A DNA stretch of 64,000 bases. It comes from Trifolium pratense (Eukaryota > Streptophyta > Magnoliopsida > Fabales > Fabaceae). Within the stretch, counting starts at the first letter, position 1, and each line of letters begins with the position of its first letter. The notes under the pieces were generated by a model. The model was not told the origin of the DNA, ran no database searches, and worked only from the letters and a program-made list of their open reading frames with translations. Of this stretch, positions 45,047 through 55,857 are shown piece by piece. The stretch covers positions 24,426,251 through 24,490,250 of the forward strand of contig NC_060062.1 of NCBI RefSeq assembly GCF_020283565.1. The letters are read 5' to 3'. Made by a program: the position numbers and the translations under genes.

Positions 45047-45697
45047 AGCTGCGTGATATATTTAAGAAAAACAGAGTATGTTGTGTTCTGGTTGGGAATT
45101 TTGGAAGAAAAAGTGAATCTCAAGCTGTGGATCTACGATTTTTGACCCGATTTTCATCTGCAATTCTTGCTGGGAAGATGGATTCGAAGAGTTCTTCACC
45201 TTCTCTACTGATTTGGATGCTTAGGATGAGTCACTAGACTCCATTGATTGGAAATCTTAGGTGAACTCACTTCAACACTTCAATGTAATTTTGTCCATGG
45301 TTGTAATTGAATCAAGTTCTACTTAATTAAACATTCTTTATGCTTAATGCTTCACATTTCTTGGCCATTGATGTGATGATTTTAATGATTAATTTGATAT
45401 GAGAATAGGAATTGATTATGGAATTAGGAATGTTTGAATGATTGATTATACTTAAGAGATTAGGTATTACCAATTGTGATTATAGAATTCAGTGTTAAAA
45501 ACCTCAATCAATCACAAATCACCTAAGAGATTAGGAATTTGTGATCAATTGAGAGAATTGAGAACCAAGAGATTGGACTCAATTAGTTGTTAATTCTTTC
45601 TTAAGTGGAACTTGATCAATTTCGATTGTGTATGAAGTTACGTTGTTGTATGCGAGTGACGAATCCGAAGGATTTCCAGTCGTTTTCTCTTAATCTT

Positions 45698-46899
45698 TGA
45701 TGAATCTTCATCAGTCGCTATTTTTAGAGTCTTTTTAATTAAGTTTTTAATATAATTTTATTAGTTTAGTGTTTACTTTAAAGTCATTTTAAATAAATTG
45801 CGGATTTTGATTTATTGAGTCAATTAGATGTTTTTCTCTATTAAAATAATATTTTATGTAGTTTTTATTTTCTTGGTTCAACTAAACAGATTTTATGCTT
45901 GAGAACAAATATTATTAATAGGTGTTTTAGTGTAATGTGCTGGTGTAAATAGAAAACAAACCAAAGCTGCCTAATGAAAGAAGAAAACGTGGGCCTAATG
46001 TCTTGGCCCAAATCCAAGAAGAAAGAGTTGGAGCTTGGCACATGTACCAGGAGCTGCGGCGGACACAGATTACACACGCACTACAGGACGGAAGTGGAGA
46101 GGAAGCACATCACGTAGAGTACAACAACAACAAGAGCATCACGCACGGCAGTAGCAACAAGCAGGATCATCATGTTATCCGGTTTTGTTTTATTTTCTAT
46201 GTTGTTTATTGTCACAGTTATGTCCAGCTAAATTCTCATGATTGGTCCTTAGGGGATTCTAATTATTATTTCTCTTGAACAATGTGATTATCATTTGATA
46301 TGATCAATGAATTACGAAGTTAGTTTCTTTGATTATTCCTTGTGCTTAATGCTTTGTATGAATTCGCGACTTATATGATGATTTCAATGATTTATTTTAC
46401 TATGACGATAGGAATGAATTATCGATCTAGGTATAATTAATCAATTAACTTTCACTTAAGACATTTTGGATTGTTAATTGAGATTAAAGGATTAAAGGTT
46501 TTAAACCTCAATTGATCATAGATTACCTAAGACATTAGGGATCGATGATCAAGGGAGAGGATTATGTTACCAAGACATTGGGCATAATTATTTTTGATTT
46601 AATCTAATCGTGAAACTAAAGTTGAGTAATTTGTAATCATACATGAAATTACCAAGAAAAATAGTAATCGGATGAACCAACAAGGATCAATTGCTTCTCT
46701 TTCATTCAATTTGAATCCCAAGTTATTTCTAAGTTTATAATAAAAATTCAAACCAAGTTAAACTTCCCCCTTTGTATTTTAATTATTAATCCTAAATTAA
46801 TTTAATTGTTTTGTCGAGATTGAAACAATCCCTGCGGATACGAACTTTATAAATTTTATTACTTGACGACGATTTAGTACACTTGCTAAATTTCTATCA
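45698..46899 (+). repeat. 5' LTR of the young retrotransposon
   Basis: 1,202 bp with TG...CA ends. It retains a 35-base stretch (about 46070-46108) missing from the 3' LTR at an ACA microhomology. Confidence 0.9.
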
Positions 46900-46905
46900 A
46901 GTTTT

Positions 46906-46923
46906 TGGCGCCGTTGCCGGGGA
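46906..46923 (+). other. Primer-binding site
   Basis: TGGCGCCGTTGCCGGGGA begins six bases after the 5' LTR. It is complementary to the 3' end of a plant tRNA, probably tRNA-Asp or tRNA-Arg; the exact tRNA is not certain. Confidence 0.85.
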
Positions 46924-47082
46924 TTGTTGATTAATTTTGACAGGCCAATTTATTTTACTTAGGATATATATTTTTCTTTCTTTCCTGTTATTTTCATTTT
47001 ATTTTTTGTATATATGCAATTTTCTCTTTATGTCTTCTTTAGTTTATTTTGCTACTAAAAATTTTCTCTAAGTTTTGTAGAA

Positions 47083-47721
47083 ATGAAATGGATTGATAAT
47101 AGATTGGTTGATTGCAAAGAAATAAATATCATTTGTTATCAACTATGTTTACTATCTTATGCACAAGAGAGGTTGGATGCAAAGATTTCGAGATTGAAGG
47201 CGAGAAGTGATTTTTGTGGAGCGAATCATCACAATGACTATTGTGAGGAGTATTGCTTGAAGGAAAAAGAGCGCGAAGTGATCAACATTGATTACAACTT
47301 TCAACTCAAAAAGATTTTGGATGATTTTTTGAGGTCAAATCAAGGTTCATTTGATGGATTTGAAGTTGAGTGTGCTAATCTTGTTGAAAAGGCAAATGAG
47401 TGTGAGAAGTTGGTTGAGATGGAGATTAAACATCATGTTATTGGAGAAGATGAAAAATTGAAAAACAAGAAGAATGACATGAGAAGAGTGAATCAATTTG
47501 ATCTCTATGTGACATTTGATTCACAACCACTGGAGTTTAAACAAAAAAATCTCTTGCAAAAGAAATCTCATTCTTCTCCAAGGTGGGAGAGTGCTTGTTC
47601 CAAAAGCTTAGTTGTTGGAAGATGGGAACATTTGCTTCTCTATGCTAAGTTCATGGAATTCTTAACAAACAAGAGGAAAAAGAAGGATGATGTGTTCTTG
47701 CTATCATTTAGGCCACCCTAA
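47083..47721 (+). CDS. Internal ORF of the non-autonomous retrotransposon
   Basis: A 212-codon open frame, the only long one in the internal region. It is charged and Lys/Glu-rich, with a helical middle (EREVINIDYNFQLKKILDDF) and several Cys early on (CGANHHNDYCEEYC). That cluster does not form a clear CCHC zinc knuckle. No gag, protease, polymerase or integrase motif was found. It ends just before the GGGAGGCAACCC motif, where related elements have the end of their coding region. It could be a decayed gag/pol remnant or an element-specific frame. Function unknown. Confidence 0.5.
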   Translation: MKWIDNRLVDCKEINIICYQLCLLSYAQERLDAKISRLKARSDFCGANHHNDYCEEYCLKEKEREVINIDYNFQLKKILDDFLRSNQGSFDGFEVECANLVEKANECEKLVEMEIKHHVIGEDEKLKNKKNDMRRVNQFDLYVTFDSQPLEFKQKNLLQKKSHSSPRWESACSKSLVVGRWEHLLLYAKFMEFLTNKRKKKDDVFLLSFRPP

Positions 47722-49258
47722 CAGTGGTTGAGGTGTCAAGCTAATGACATTAAAGAAGCGCTTCTTGGGAGGCAACCCATGATAGGTAACTCGGTCTTTA
47801 ATTTAATTTTTGCATTTTATTAAGTAATAAAAAGCACTGTTGAATGAATTTGTCACTACTCTATTCTTATCTGTTTGAGTTAATATTTTATGTGTGACTT
47901 GATTTTGAGCATTTAACTAGAATGTGCTTGTTAGTTTTTTTTCTCCATCTAAGTAGTAACTGTCAACTTACATTATTGATTGCTCTATGGTTATATTAGT
48001 TTGCTGATGATTTTTGTGGAAATGATTTCTGTTTGTTTAACATGATTCTTAATGGCTCTAATTCTTCTCTGTTATCCTAACTGTGAGGTCTTGAGCCTAA
48101 ACACTTAAATTTCTTTCTTGACTATGTGAGTTCCACATCTCTCCTATTCTCTAGAACTTGCTTGAATTCTCTTGATTGATTGATTGCGATGAATAATGCA
48201 CCGAGGCACATTTTTGTGAGCTTGAGCCTTTGTAGCCTACCCTTGAATATTATTATCCCTTGTTAGCTCCTTTGAGCCTTACCGAAAGAAAAATGATTTG
48301 ATTTTACTTCTTTTCGAAAACCACATAATTTTTTACAAAAAAAAAAGAAGATTTTCTTGAAGTTGATCACTTAACTTGTGATTTGAGCACAATGCTCATC
48401 ATTAAGTTTGGGGTTGCTCTTGGGATTTGCAACCTATTAAGTTTGGGGTGGGGTACTAGAGAACTAAAAGAAAAATATTGTGAAAAAGTGTGAAAAAAAA
48501 AATGAAAAGAATGTCCCTCATGAAAGAAAGGAAATGGTGAAAGGAATGAAAAATAAATAAAGAGAATGCAAAATGCATAACACCATGTTAAAAAAAAAAA
48601 AAGAAGAAAATAATGTGTTGAGGGACTTCTTTGTGAAAACCAAAGAGAAAACAAAATTTGAGCTATGAGTTCACACATTGTGAATTCATTTGCATGAGGA
48701 AAAGGAAAAATATATATATATATATTGTGAAAATTAAGTTCTCTAGTATGAATGTGATGATTTTGGGGATCAATTGATTTGTCCAATTTTGTTTGAAATA
48801 GGTGATCTTATAAGCTTTAAGTTTTTCTACCTAGTTTCCCAAAAATATCCACCCTTCAATAAACCTAAGCCACGCTATAACCCGAAAAGTCCTCGAAAGG
48901 TGCATATTCATTGTATGTCGATCGATTTTTAGAGTCTTTGCAAGCCTATGGTAGAAAGGTGTAGATTGTGTTGATTGAGTGTATGTCCCTAAACACTTGA
49001 GAGGATTTTGGTGAGATTACGTGAAAAGAGAATTGAGCTTGATGGATGAATGTTGGATGAATTGTTTTGAATTTCCGATTGGTTGTTAGTAGATGAAAGT
49101 GACCTTAAGCATGATAATTTTTGTAAAATGACATGTTTTGTTCTTATTGATTACGGAGATAGATTAACATGAATGTTTGGTTTGGTGTTTGAGGTTGAGT
49201 TGCACTCTTTTGAAAGCATTGTTCCTTGAGGACAAGCAACAGATTAAGTTTGGGGTTG
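47722..49258 (+). other. Non-coding internal region of the retrotransposon
   Basis: It contains the GGGAGGCAACCC motif, A-rich low-complexity DNA (48480-48610), several copies of ATTAAGTTTGGGGTTG or TTAAGTTTGGGGTGG (48402, 48439 and 49244) and, at the end, the polypurine-like tract before the 3' LTR. The minus-strand open frame at 48367-48786 is a low-complexity artefact. Confidence 0.7.
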
Positions 49259-50425
49259 TGATGAATCTTCATCAGTCGCTATTTTTAGAGTCTTTTTAAT
49301 TAAGTTTTTAATATAATTTTATTAGTTTAGTGTTTACTTTAAAGTCATTTTAAATAAATTGCGGTTTTTGATTTATTGAGTCAATTAGATGTTTTTCTCT
49401 ATTAAAATAATATTTTATGTAGTTTTTATTTTCTTGGTTCAACTAAACAGATTTTATGCTTGAGAACAAATATTATTAATAGGTGTTTTAGTGTAATGTG
49501 CTGGTGTAAATAGAAAACAAACCAAAGCTGCCTAATGAAAGAAGAAAACGTGGGCCTAATGTCTTGGCCCAAATCCAAGAAGAAAGAGTTGGAGCTTGGC
49601 ACATGTACCAGGAGCTGCGGCGGACACAGATTACATCACGTAGAGTACAACAACAACAAGAGCATCACGCACGGCAGTAGCAACAAGCAGGATCATCATG
49701 TTATCCGGTTTTGTTTTATTTTCTATGTTGTTTATTGTCACAGTTATGTCCAGCTAAATTCTCATGATTGGTCCTTAGGGGATTCTAATTATTATTTCTC
49801 TTGAACAATGTGATTATCATTTGATATGATCAATGAATTACGAAGTTAGTTTCTTTGATTATTCCTTGTGCTTAATGCTTTGTATGAATTCGCGACTTAT
49901 ATGATGATTTCAATGATTTATTTTACTATGACGATAGGAATGAATTATCGATCTAGGTATAATTAATCAATTAACTTTCACTTAAGACATTTCAGATTGT
50001 TAATTGAGATTAAAGGATTAAAGGTTGTAAACCTCAATTGATCATAGATTACCTAAGACATTAGGGATCGATGATCAAGGGAGAGGATTATGTTACCAAG
50101 ACATTGGGCATAATTATTTTTGATTTAATCTAATCGTGAAACTAAAGTTGAGTAATTTGTAATCATACATGAAATTACCAAGAAAAATAGTAATCGGATG
50201 AACCAACAAGGATCAATCGCTTCTCTTTCATTCAATTTGAATCCCAAGTTATTTCTAAGTTTATAATAAAAATTCAAACCAAGTTAAACTTCCCCCTTTG
50301 TATTTTAATTATTAATCCTAAATTAATTTAATTGTTTTGTCGAGATTGAAACAATCCCTGCGGATACGAACTTTATAAATTTTATTACTTGACGACGATT
50401 TAGTACACTTGCTAAATTTCTATCA
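49259..50425 (+). repeat. 3' LTR of the young retrotransposon
   Basis: 1,167 bp, otherwise almost identical to the 5' LTR. Short frames at 49535-49804 and 46003-46278 are the same LTR sequence and not genes. Confidence 0.9.
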
Positions 50426-50945
50426 ATCTTAAACAAAGTTTTGAAAAGTTTTTGCTAAAGAATTCCCCCAAATTATGTGTTTCCAGTTTTCGATGTTTTT
50501 AGATATGATTGATATTGCGTGAATTAACACAATCCTCGAAAGAACGATATCTTAATTACTACTTGACGATACTTCGTGCACTTGTGAAAATAATCATCAC
50601 CACTCTAAACAAGAAACTACCTACTATCAATTATGTCATTTTATATTTATTAACCACTTTAAAAACTAATTTTACCAAACACTTTAATTTCAATTAGCTA
50701 GCTTTTCGGCTATTAGTTATAAGCTAATTTTTCAGCTATCAGCTAGCTTATAGCTTATTTTTACCAAATAGACCATAAGTTAGCTTACGATTAAACATTA
50801 TCATTAATTCTTCCATCCAAACATGATCTCCATATCTATCATCTATAAATGAACTTAATTATGTATTCTAAAAGCTGCCAACCTTGACAACAACTTATCT
50901 TCCACACATCCACAATTATGAACCGCGATGAATGTTGGTTATTTA

Positions 50946-51738
50946 GGCTATGTTTGGATTGATGGGATGTGATCGAGTGGAATGGAATGGAGTGGTATAG
51001 AGTCATGGTCCATTGTTTAGATTTGTAAAAAATTAATGGAATGGCATGAAATACAATGGAATCTACTCCATCTCATACCACCATCTCCTCTTATATTTCT
51101 TTCCCCCCAATTTGAGGTGTATGCAATGAAATGGATTCTTCAAATTAAACAATTACACTTTTATCCCTATTTCTTTTATTTCATCACCGAACCAGTTCTT
51201 CTTCTCTTTTTCTTTCGTTTCTTCTTTGGTTAATTTCCATGACTGTTTTCTATTGTTACAATTTATGCAGGCTTACAAAGTGTTTTGTTCCTATTTCTCT
51301 AATGTGTGGGGTATTGTTATTTCTATTCTATCTATTTCATATATGTTGATACAATCATGAGCAATATATAAAGTACTGCATTTTTTTTTTCTATTTTTAA
51401 TTGAATCATAAATTAACTGGCGACGAGCATCAATGTTTTCTTTTCAAAAAAGAAAATAGAAAACTACATCCCATCCATGCGTTAAACTTAAAGAAGAAAA
51501 AAAAAATTAGGAAGTATACAAATCAAAGAGAAAACAAACTTGTAAAAATAACAATTATTTTTTTAATAAGTTTAATGTTTTTAAATAAGTATAAAAATCA
51601 ATGGTAATTTTGTTCCATTCCATCACTGAATATCCAAATAATAGAACGAAATTTGTGTTCAATTCCGTTCCGCTCCACTACATTCCATTATGTTTCATTC
51701 CGCTCCGTTCCGTTCTGTACTACCAATCCAAACATAGC
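50946..51738. mobile_element. Tourist/Harbinger-like element, 793 bp
   Basis: GGCTATGTTTGGATTGATGG and inverse right end GCTATGTTTGGATTGGTAG are flanked by TTA (50943-50945 and 51739-51741). Inner arms are rich in GGAATGGAATGGAGTGG / CCGCTCCGTTCCGTTC. No transposase. Confidence 0.82.
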
Positions 51739-51863
51739 TTAATGTTTATTACAAACTTGCGAAGTTATTATTGGATTAGACCACAAATTAAAATTCATTT
51801 AATGTATCAAAATATTTTGAGATGTATGAAAAAAATTACCCTCATTTAATGTCACACTTTTAC

Positions 51864-51865
<2 letters not shown>

Positions 51866-51939
<74 letters not shown>
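51866..51939. repeat. (TA)n microsatellite
   Basis: A long TA run immediately left of the long-inverted-repeat element. Confidence 0.95.
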
Positions 51940-51942
<3 letters not shown>

Positions 51943-52827
51943 TTAGGATCCGTTGACACCACCAGGTGTCAAACTTTATTTTGACACCAAATCTAATCCG
52001 TTCATTCTTTTTAATCTAATGGTTGTGATCAATTCACTTAAAAAATCATGTGATTGTATCTTAGTGAATTAATTCTCAATTACCTATTTTTTCTCAACCA
52101 AATCTCTAATTCATTGTCATAAAAAAAAAAACCTAATTCAGCGTGATCCTCACTCTCTCTTATAAGTCCCAACACATTCTATCTTTATTTTTGGATTGCA
52201 AAGTAGCTGTTTTTCATTGTAACGATCTTTATCTTCTTAAATTTGCTACAGAGAGATTGTGAGAATATGTTTATTTATGTGATTGCCGGTATTTAATTTT
52301 ATGGGAAAGGAAACAGACGGTTCATAGAGATTGAAAACATTAGGAATGTGACAGAGATTGAAAACATTAAAGAAACGCTGGAGATTTCTTTTTCTGGGAT
52401 GGGGGAGTGTAAAACAAGGAGTACTGATGCTTCTTTGCATTTGGTTATGAATCTGTTGATGGAATGATGAATTACATTTAACAATTGAGGTCTATTATAA
52501 TTATGACATATGTTGATGCCTCTTCTATACAAACGTATGAATGCATAAGTGAGGATGATTAACTATTAAAAAAACACGAGGAGTATGTACAAAAAAAGAA
52601 AAGAAGAGTAATAGAGAGAGTGATGATCACGTTGAATTAGGGTTTTATTTTTTATAGTGAATTAGAGATTTGGTTGAGAAAAATAGGTAATTGGGAATTA
52701 ATTCACTAAAGATGCAATCACATGATATTTTAAAGTGAATTGATCACAACCATTGCATTAAAAAAATGAACGGATTAGATTTGGTGTCAAAATAAAGTTT
52801 GACACCTGGTGTCAATGGATCCTAACT

Positions 52828-52828
<1 letters not shown>
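51940..52828. mobile_element. Long-terminal-inverted-repeat element inserted in a TA microsatellite
   Basis: The ends GAGTTAGGATCCGTTGACAC and inverse GAGTTAGGATCCATTGACAC start inverted arms of about 220 bases (to about 52160 and from about 52607). Both sides are TA microsatellite (51866-51939 and 52830-52893), so the exact target duplication cannot be read. The interior of about 450 bp has no transposase. Probably a Mutator-like or foldback element. Confidence 0.82.

Positions 52829-52829
<1 letters not shown>

Positions 52830-52893
<64 letters not shown>
52830..52893. repeat. (AT)n microsatellite
   Basis: Continuation of the TA run on the other side of the inserted element. Confidence 0.95.
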
Positions 52894-52896
<3 letters not shown>

Positions 52897-54040
52897 CAGT
52901 AAACATTTATATTTTTAAAACCACACTATATATAATAGAGAAAATGAATAAAATAAAAAATGAAGAAGGTCTCAATTCATAGACATGACGGGCCATGTAC
53001 AAATTATTGTTTTTGGTAAAGTCGATGAAATTTTTTTGGTTGCACCAAGATTTTTTTTGTACTAACCCTCTAGTTCAGAGAAGGGGTCCGGTAATTGACG
53101 AAGTCGGAAGCGGTCACGTTAGGAAAAGAACAGGAGAAACCTGCTCTGATATCAACTGCCACATTACGGAAGTAGGAAGGACCAGCAAGCGCTAATCCTA
53201 TTATGGAACACAGTTTGCAAGTGACAAACCTGTCGGATAAAGTTCTGAAATCCACCAGGAAAAGTTAATAATTTGGAATCGACCAAACCCTAGAGTCCAC
53301 TAGAAAGAGAAAATCTCTGTAATTTTTATTGAATGAAAAAAGTTTCCTTCAATACTACAATAGTTTAGCTTAAATAGTAGGAAAAAATAAAAATAACAAA
53401 TCTAGCTAATTAAAAGCTAGTAAAATAAAATAACAAACCTAGCTAAATAAAAATAACAAATCTTGCTAAAAGATATTAAAATAAAAATAACAAATCTGGC
53501 TTAATAAAAATAACAAATCTATCAAAAATATAGTAAAATTAAATCTTTACTATTTTCCAAGTGAACCTTTCTTGCGCGCCACTTCATCATCGATACGTGC
53601 CGCTATTTTGCCTACATCAGGTTTGTCGCTTGCAAACCTGTGTACCATAATAAAATTAGCGCTGGGTGATCTTTTCCGCTTCCGTATTGCGTCAGTAATC
53701 TAGAGTTCCTCCATGAGGTAAGTAAAATCTGACTAATTAAGAATTGTTTCCACCAATAATTGAATTTGGGTTCTTCCGAACAATTCGTAATAAGAGAACT
53801 CAGAAACATGAAACCATAGTAGAAAAATCCAAAATATAAGTTTTTGTGTATGATATAAGAGATATCTTCCTTGTTCATGGTAGAAAACATGAGTTCAGAA
53901 TAATAGACAAGCATTGCCGTTTTTTTTTTAACAAGCATTAATTGCATATTAGACTAGGTGGGTTTTTTTTTTTTTTTTTTTGACAATATATTCACGTGGC
54001 TTTTATATCAGTTGTGATATGATTCGACTCATCATCATAC
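52894..54040. other. Retroelement-derived DNA with short tandem AAATAACAAATCTAGCTAA repeats
   Basis: 53138-53155 (CTCTGATATCAACTGCCA) resembles the complement of a copia-type primer site. 53389-53530 holds four to five copies of AAAAATAACAAATCTAGCTA. GGAACACAGTTTGCAAGTGA (53201-53220) recurs inverted near 53622-53650 as GTTTGTCGCTTGCAAACC. Together these suggest an eroded minus-strand retroelement, but LTR borders were not established. Confidence 0.45.
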
Positions 54041-54049
54041 TTTTTTTAA

Positions 54050-54235
54050 GAGTTTAATTGTTGTGCACCGTCGGTGTAAATTATTTTTACATATACATCC
54101 AATGACGCGTTGCCACGTCATTTAATGAATGTGACACATCATGTGTTTTTAATGACCATACATGATGTGTCGGTTTTTTATTGGACGCATGTGCAAAATT
54201 ACTTTACACCGACGGTGCATATAAATTAAATTCTT
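54050..54235. mobile_element. MITE with GTGCACCGTCGGTGTAAA ends
   Basis: AGTTTAATTGTTGTGCACCG with TCGGTGTAAA (from 54050) is inverted at 54203-54233 (TTTACACCGACGGTGCATAT). The arms are about 60 bases and include TACATCCAATGAC/GTCCAATAAA-like parts. The inner ACATGATGTGTC / GACACATCATGTG forms a second palindrome. Poly-T flanks hide the target duplication. Confidence 0.75.
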
Positions 54236-54251
54236 TTTTTAATTGTTATTG

Positions 54252-54902
54252 GAAATTTTTTTTTTCTACCCCAACAATTATACCTTCACCCCTACAAATA
54301 ATAATTTTTTTTCTAAATTTACCCTTTTTATCCTTTGATTTTACCCCTACAAATTTTTCAAACCTAAATACTTAAACAAAAAGAGATCAGGTACGTAAAC
54401 AATTTATAACAAGATGAGAATTGCTACCGGAAAAGTTTAAGCAAGAATCCATTACCAAAATTTTGCTACTCAAAATTTCAACCAAGATAGATAACTACGA
54501 AGGCAATGAGAAAGAATTTCAGTGGTGATTCAGAAATGAAAAACCATGTTACCGATCGATTATTGGAGTTTGAGAAGGATATGAGAAAAGAAGCACAAAA
54601 TCCTTCTTTTGTTGAAAAATGGGTCGGTTCTAAACGCATAATAATCAAGTTTGTACCGGAAATATTCTCTAAAGTAGTCCGGTTTACAAATTTGAATACA
54701 CAACAATTTAGAATGTATTTTGCAAATCGAAACACTAATGTATACATACCGGAACATTTGCTGCGGGTGAGTGGAAAAGTTGAAAAGAAGAGAGAAAAAA
54801 TAAAGTGTAAAAAATTAAATGCAAAAGGATAAAATTGGAATATTGAATAATTTGTAAGGGTGAAGGTATAAATATAATTGTTGGGGTAGAAATTTTTTTT
54901 TT
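54252..54902. mobile_element. Mutator-like element carrying an open frame
   Basis: TTTCTACCCCAACAATTATA and ACCTTCACCC at the left are mirrored at 54851-54894 (GGGTGAAGGTATAAATATAA and TTGTTGGGGTAGAAA). The 9-base direct repeat TTGTTATTG flanks it (54243-54251 and 54903-54911). The 651-bp element has T/A homopolymers at its very ends and no transposase. Confidence 0.72.
54506..54832 (+). other. 108-codon open frame within the Mutator-like element
   Basis: MRKNFSGDSEMKNHVTDR begins a mixed-composition, basic sequence (RIIIKFVPEIFSKVV, a Lys-rich tail) that is not low-complexity. No family was recognised. It may be a captured fragment of a host gene or chance. Confidence that it is translated is low. 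Confidence 0.3.
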
Positions 54903-55045
54903 TTGTTATTGATACGAGAATAGAGTCCAAGTCCAAAGCCTTCACATTAACAATTAACCCTGTCGGTGCTACTTCAATTTTAGACCCGCAAAATAAATTC
55001 AATGTTTAATTTTTTAAAAAAAAAATTAATGGTTAAAAAAATAAT

Positions 55046-55681
55046 TAGGGATGGCAATGGGTAGGGTATGGGTAGGGTACTATAGTACCCATCCCCATAC
55101 CCGCGGATTGAAAAAATACCCGTACCCATCCCCATACCCGCGTGGGTAACAACCTTTGCCCCCGTCCCCATACCCTATGGGTATCTAGGTCCCCATACCC
55201 GTATCCGTTACCCGCATTTTTACTAAAAATAAATTGATCAATTATAAAATATCATATAATTTTAATAGAATTAAAAAAATTTCAAAGATTTTAATATTGA
55301 CCAATGAATATTATAAACAAAATTATTACTAACCTTATGTTAAAGTTCATATTTATGTTAAATATTCACATTATTTTTATATTATGTTATAAATAAACAT
55401 TTTTATTAAAAATATGTAATAGTTTAGTAGAGTTGTATTGTTTTAAATTGATTTACATATATTATAATATAATAATATAAATAAAATAAATAAATATATA
55501 TTATGCCGGTGTGGGGCGGGGTGGGTACTAATTAAGGTACCCGTACCCGCACCCATACCCGTTCATTTTTGCGGGTAATTACCCATACCCGTGCTCGTAC
55601 CCAAAATGCGGGTTTTTACCCTACCCGTTGTGGGTAATTTTTGCGGGTACCCTCTGGGTATGGGTCAAATTGCCATCCCTA
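55046..55681. mobile_element. hAT-type miniature transposon with GGGTATGGGTA arrays
   Basis: Inverted ends TAGGGATGGCAAT are perfect and flanked by the 8-bp duplication AAAATAAT (55038-55045 and 55682-55689), the hAT signature. Subterminal arrays of GGGTA/TACCC occupy about 120-150 bases at each end. The middle (55215-55500) is AT-rich. No transposase. Confidence 0.9.
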
Positions 55682-55857
55682 AAAATAATTAGTGAGATTT
55701 TTTTGTTGACCACTTACAAATTACAATATCAGTTCTTCTTGGTTTTTATGATTACAGAGCTAAGATAGGAAAAAAACATATATCAAGGACCAACTGGAAT
55801 TGACAGAATATTACATTATATATGTAGAGGGTCCGAGTTCGAACCTCAGTCATTGCT

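Larger units (their letters stand above)
45698..50425 (+). mobile_element. Young non-autonomous Ty3-type LTR retrotransposon
   Basis: The left LTR 45698-46899 (1,202 bp) and right LTR 49259-50425 (1,167 bp) begin TGATGAATCTTCATCA and end TTTCTATCA. The perfect duplication ATCTT flanks the element (45693-45697 and 50426-50430). The LTRs differ by about five substitutions and one 35-base deletion, so insertion is recent. A primer site follows the left LTR, and AAGTTTGGGGTTG precedes the right one. The internal 2.36 kb lacks protease, reverse transcriptase and integrase. The primer site and the GCGCTTCTTGGGAGGCAACC motif (47758-47777) recall Athila/Tat-type elements. Confidence 0.92.
44601..50599. 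mobile_element. Solo LTR (Ty3-type), interrupted by a younger element
   Basis: It starts TGATGAATCCTCATTTG and ends GAAAATAATCATCA; CCACT is duplicated on both sides (44596-44600 and 50600-50604). Removing the inner element plus one copy of its ATCTT duplication leaves an LTR of about 1,266 bp (44601-45697 and 50431-50599). The ends resemble those of the inner element (both begin TGATGAATC and share CTTGACGA near the end), so the two families are related. No internal region of its own remains. Confidence 0.85.
44393..50772. mobile_element. Old MITE-like repeat split by two nested LTR elements
   Basis: The left part (44393-44600) begins GTGTTTGGTAACACAAATAA and GCTATAAGCTAGCTT. The right part (50605-50772) ends AGCTTATAGCTTATTTTTACC and AAAT, the inverse of the start. 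The halves are separated by the solo LTR at 44601. A third diverged copy lies at 32450-32570. Confidence 0.7.

Noticed and set aside
44717..45145. Plus-strand 142-residue open frame with repeated HGA motifs
   Set aside because: It is a translation of the TGCGCCATGGCGCA palindromes inside a solo LTR.
46003..46278. Plus-strand 91-residue frame recurring at 49535-49804
   Set aside because: Both lie in the two LTRs of one retrotransposon; the recurrence is LTR identity and not a gene family.
48367..48786. Minus-strand 139-residue Phe/Ser-rich open frame
   Set aside because: It arises from A-rich low-complexity DNA in the retrotransposon interior.
54478..55002. Minus-strand 174-residue hydrophobic open frame
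   Set aside because: It crosses the border of the Mutator-like element into unrelated DNA, overlaps the plus-strand frame and lacks any motif.
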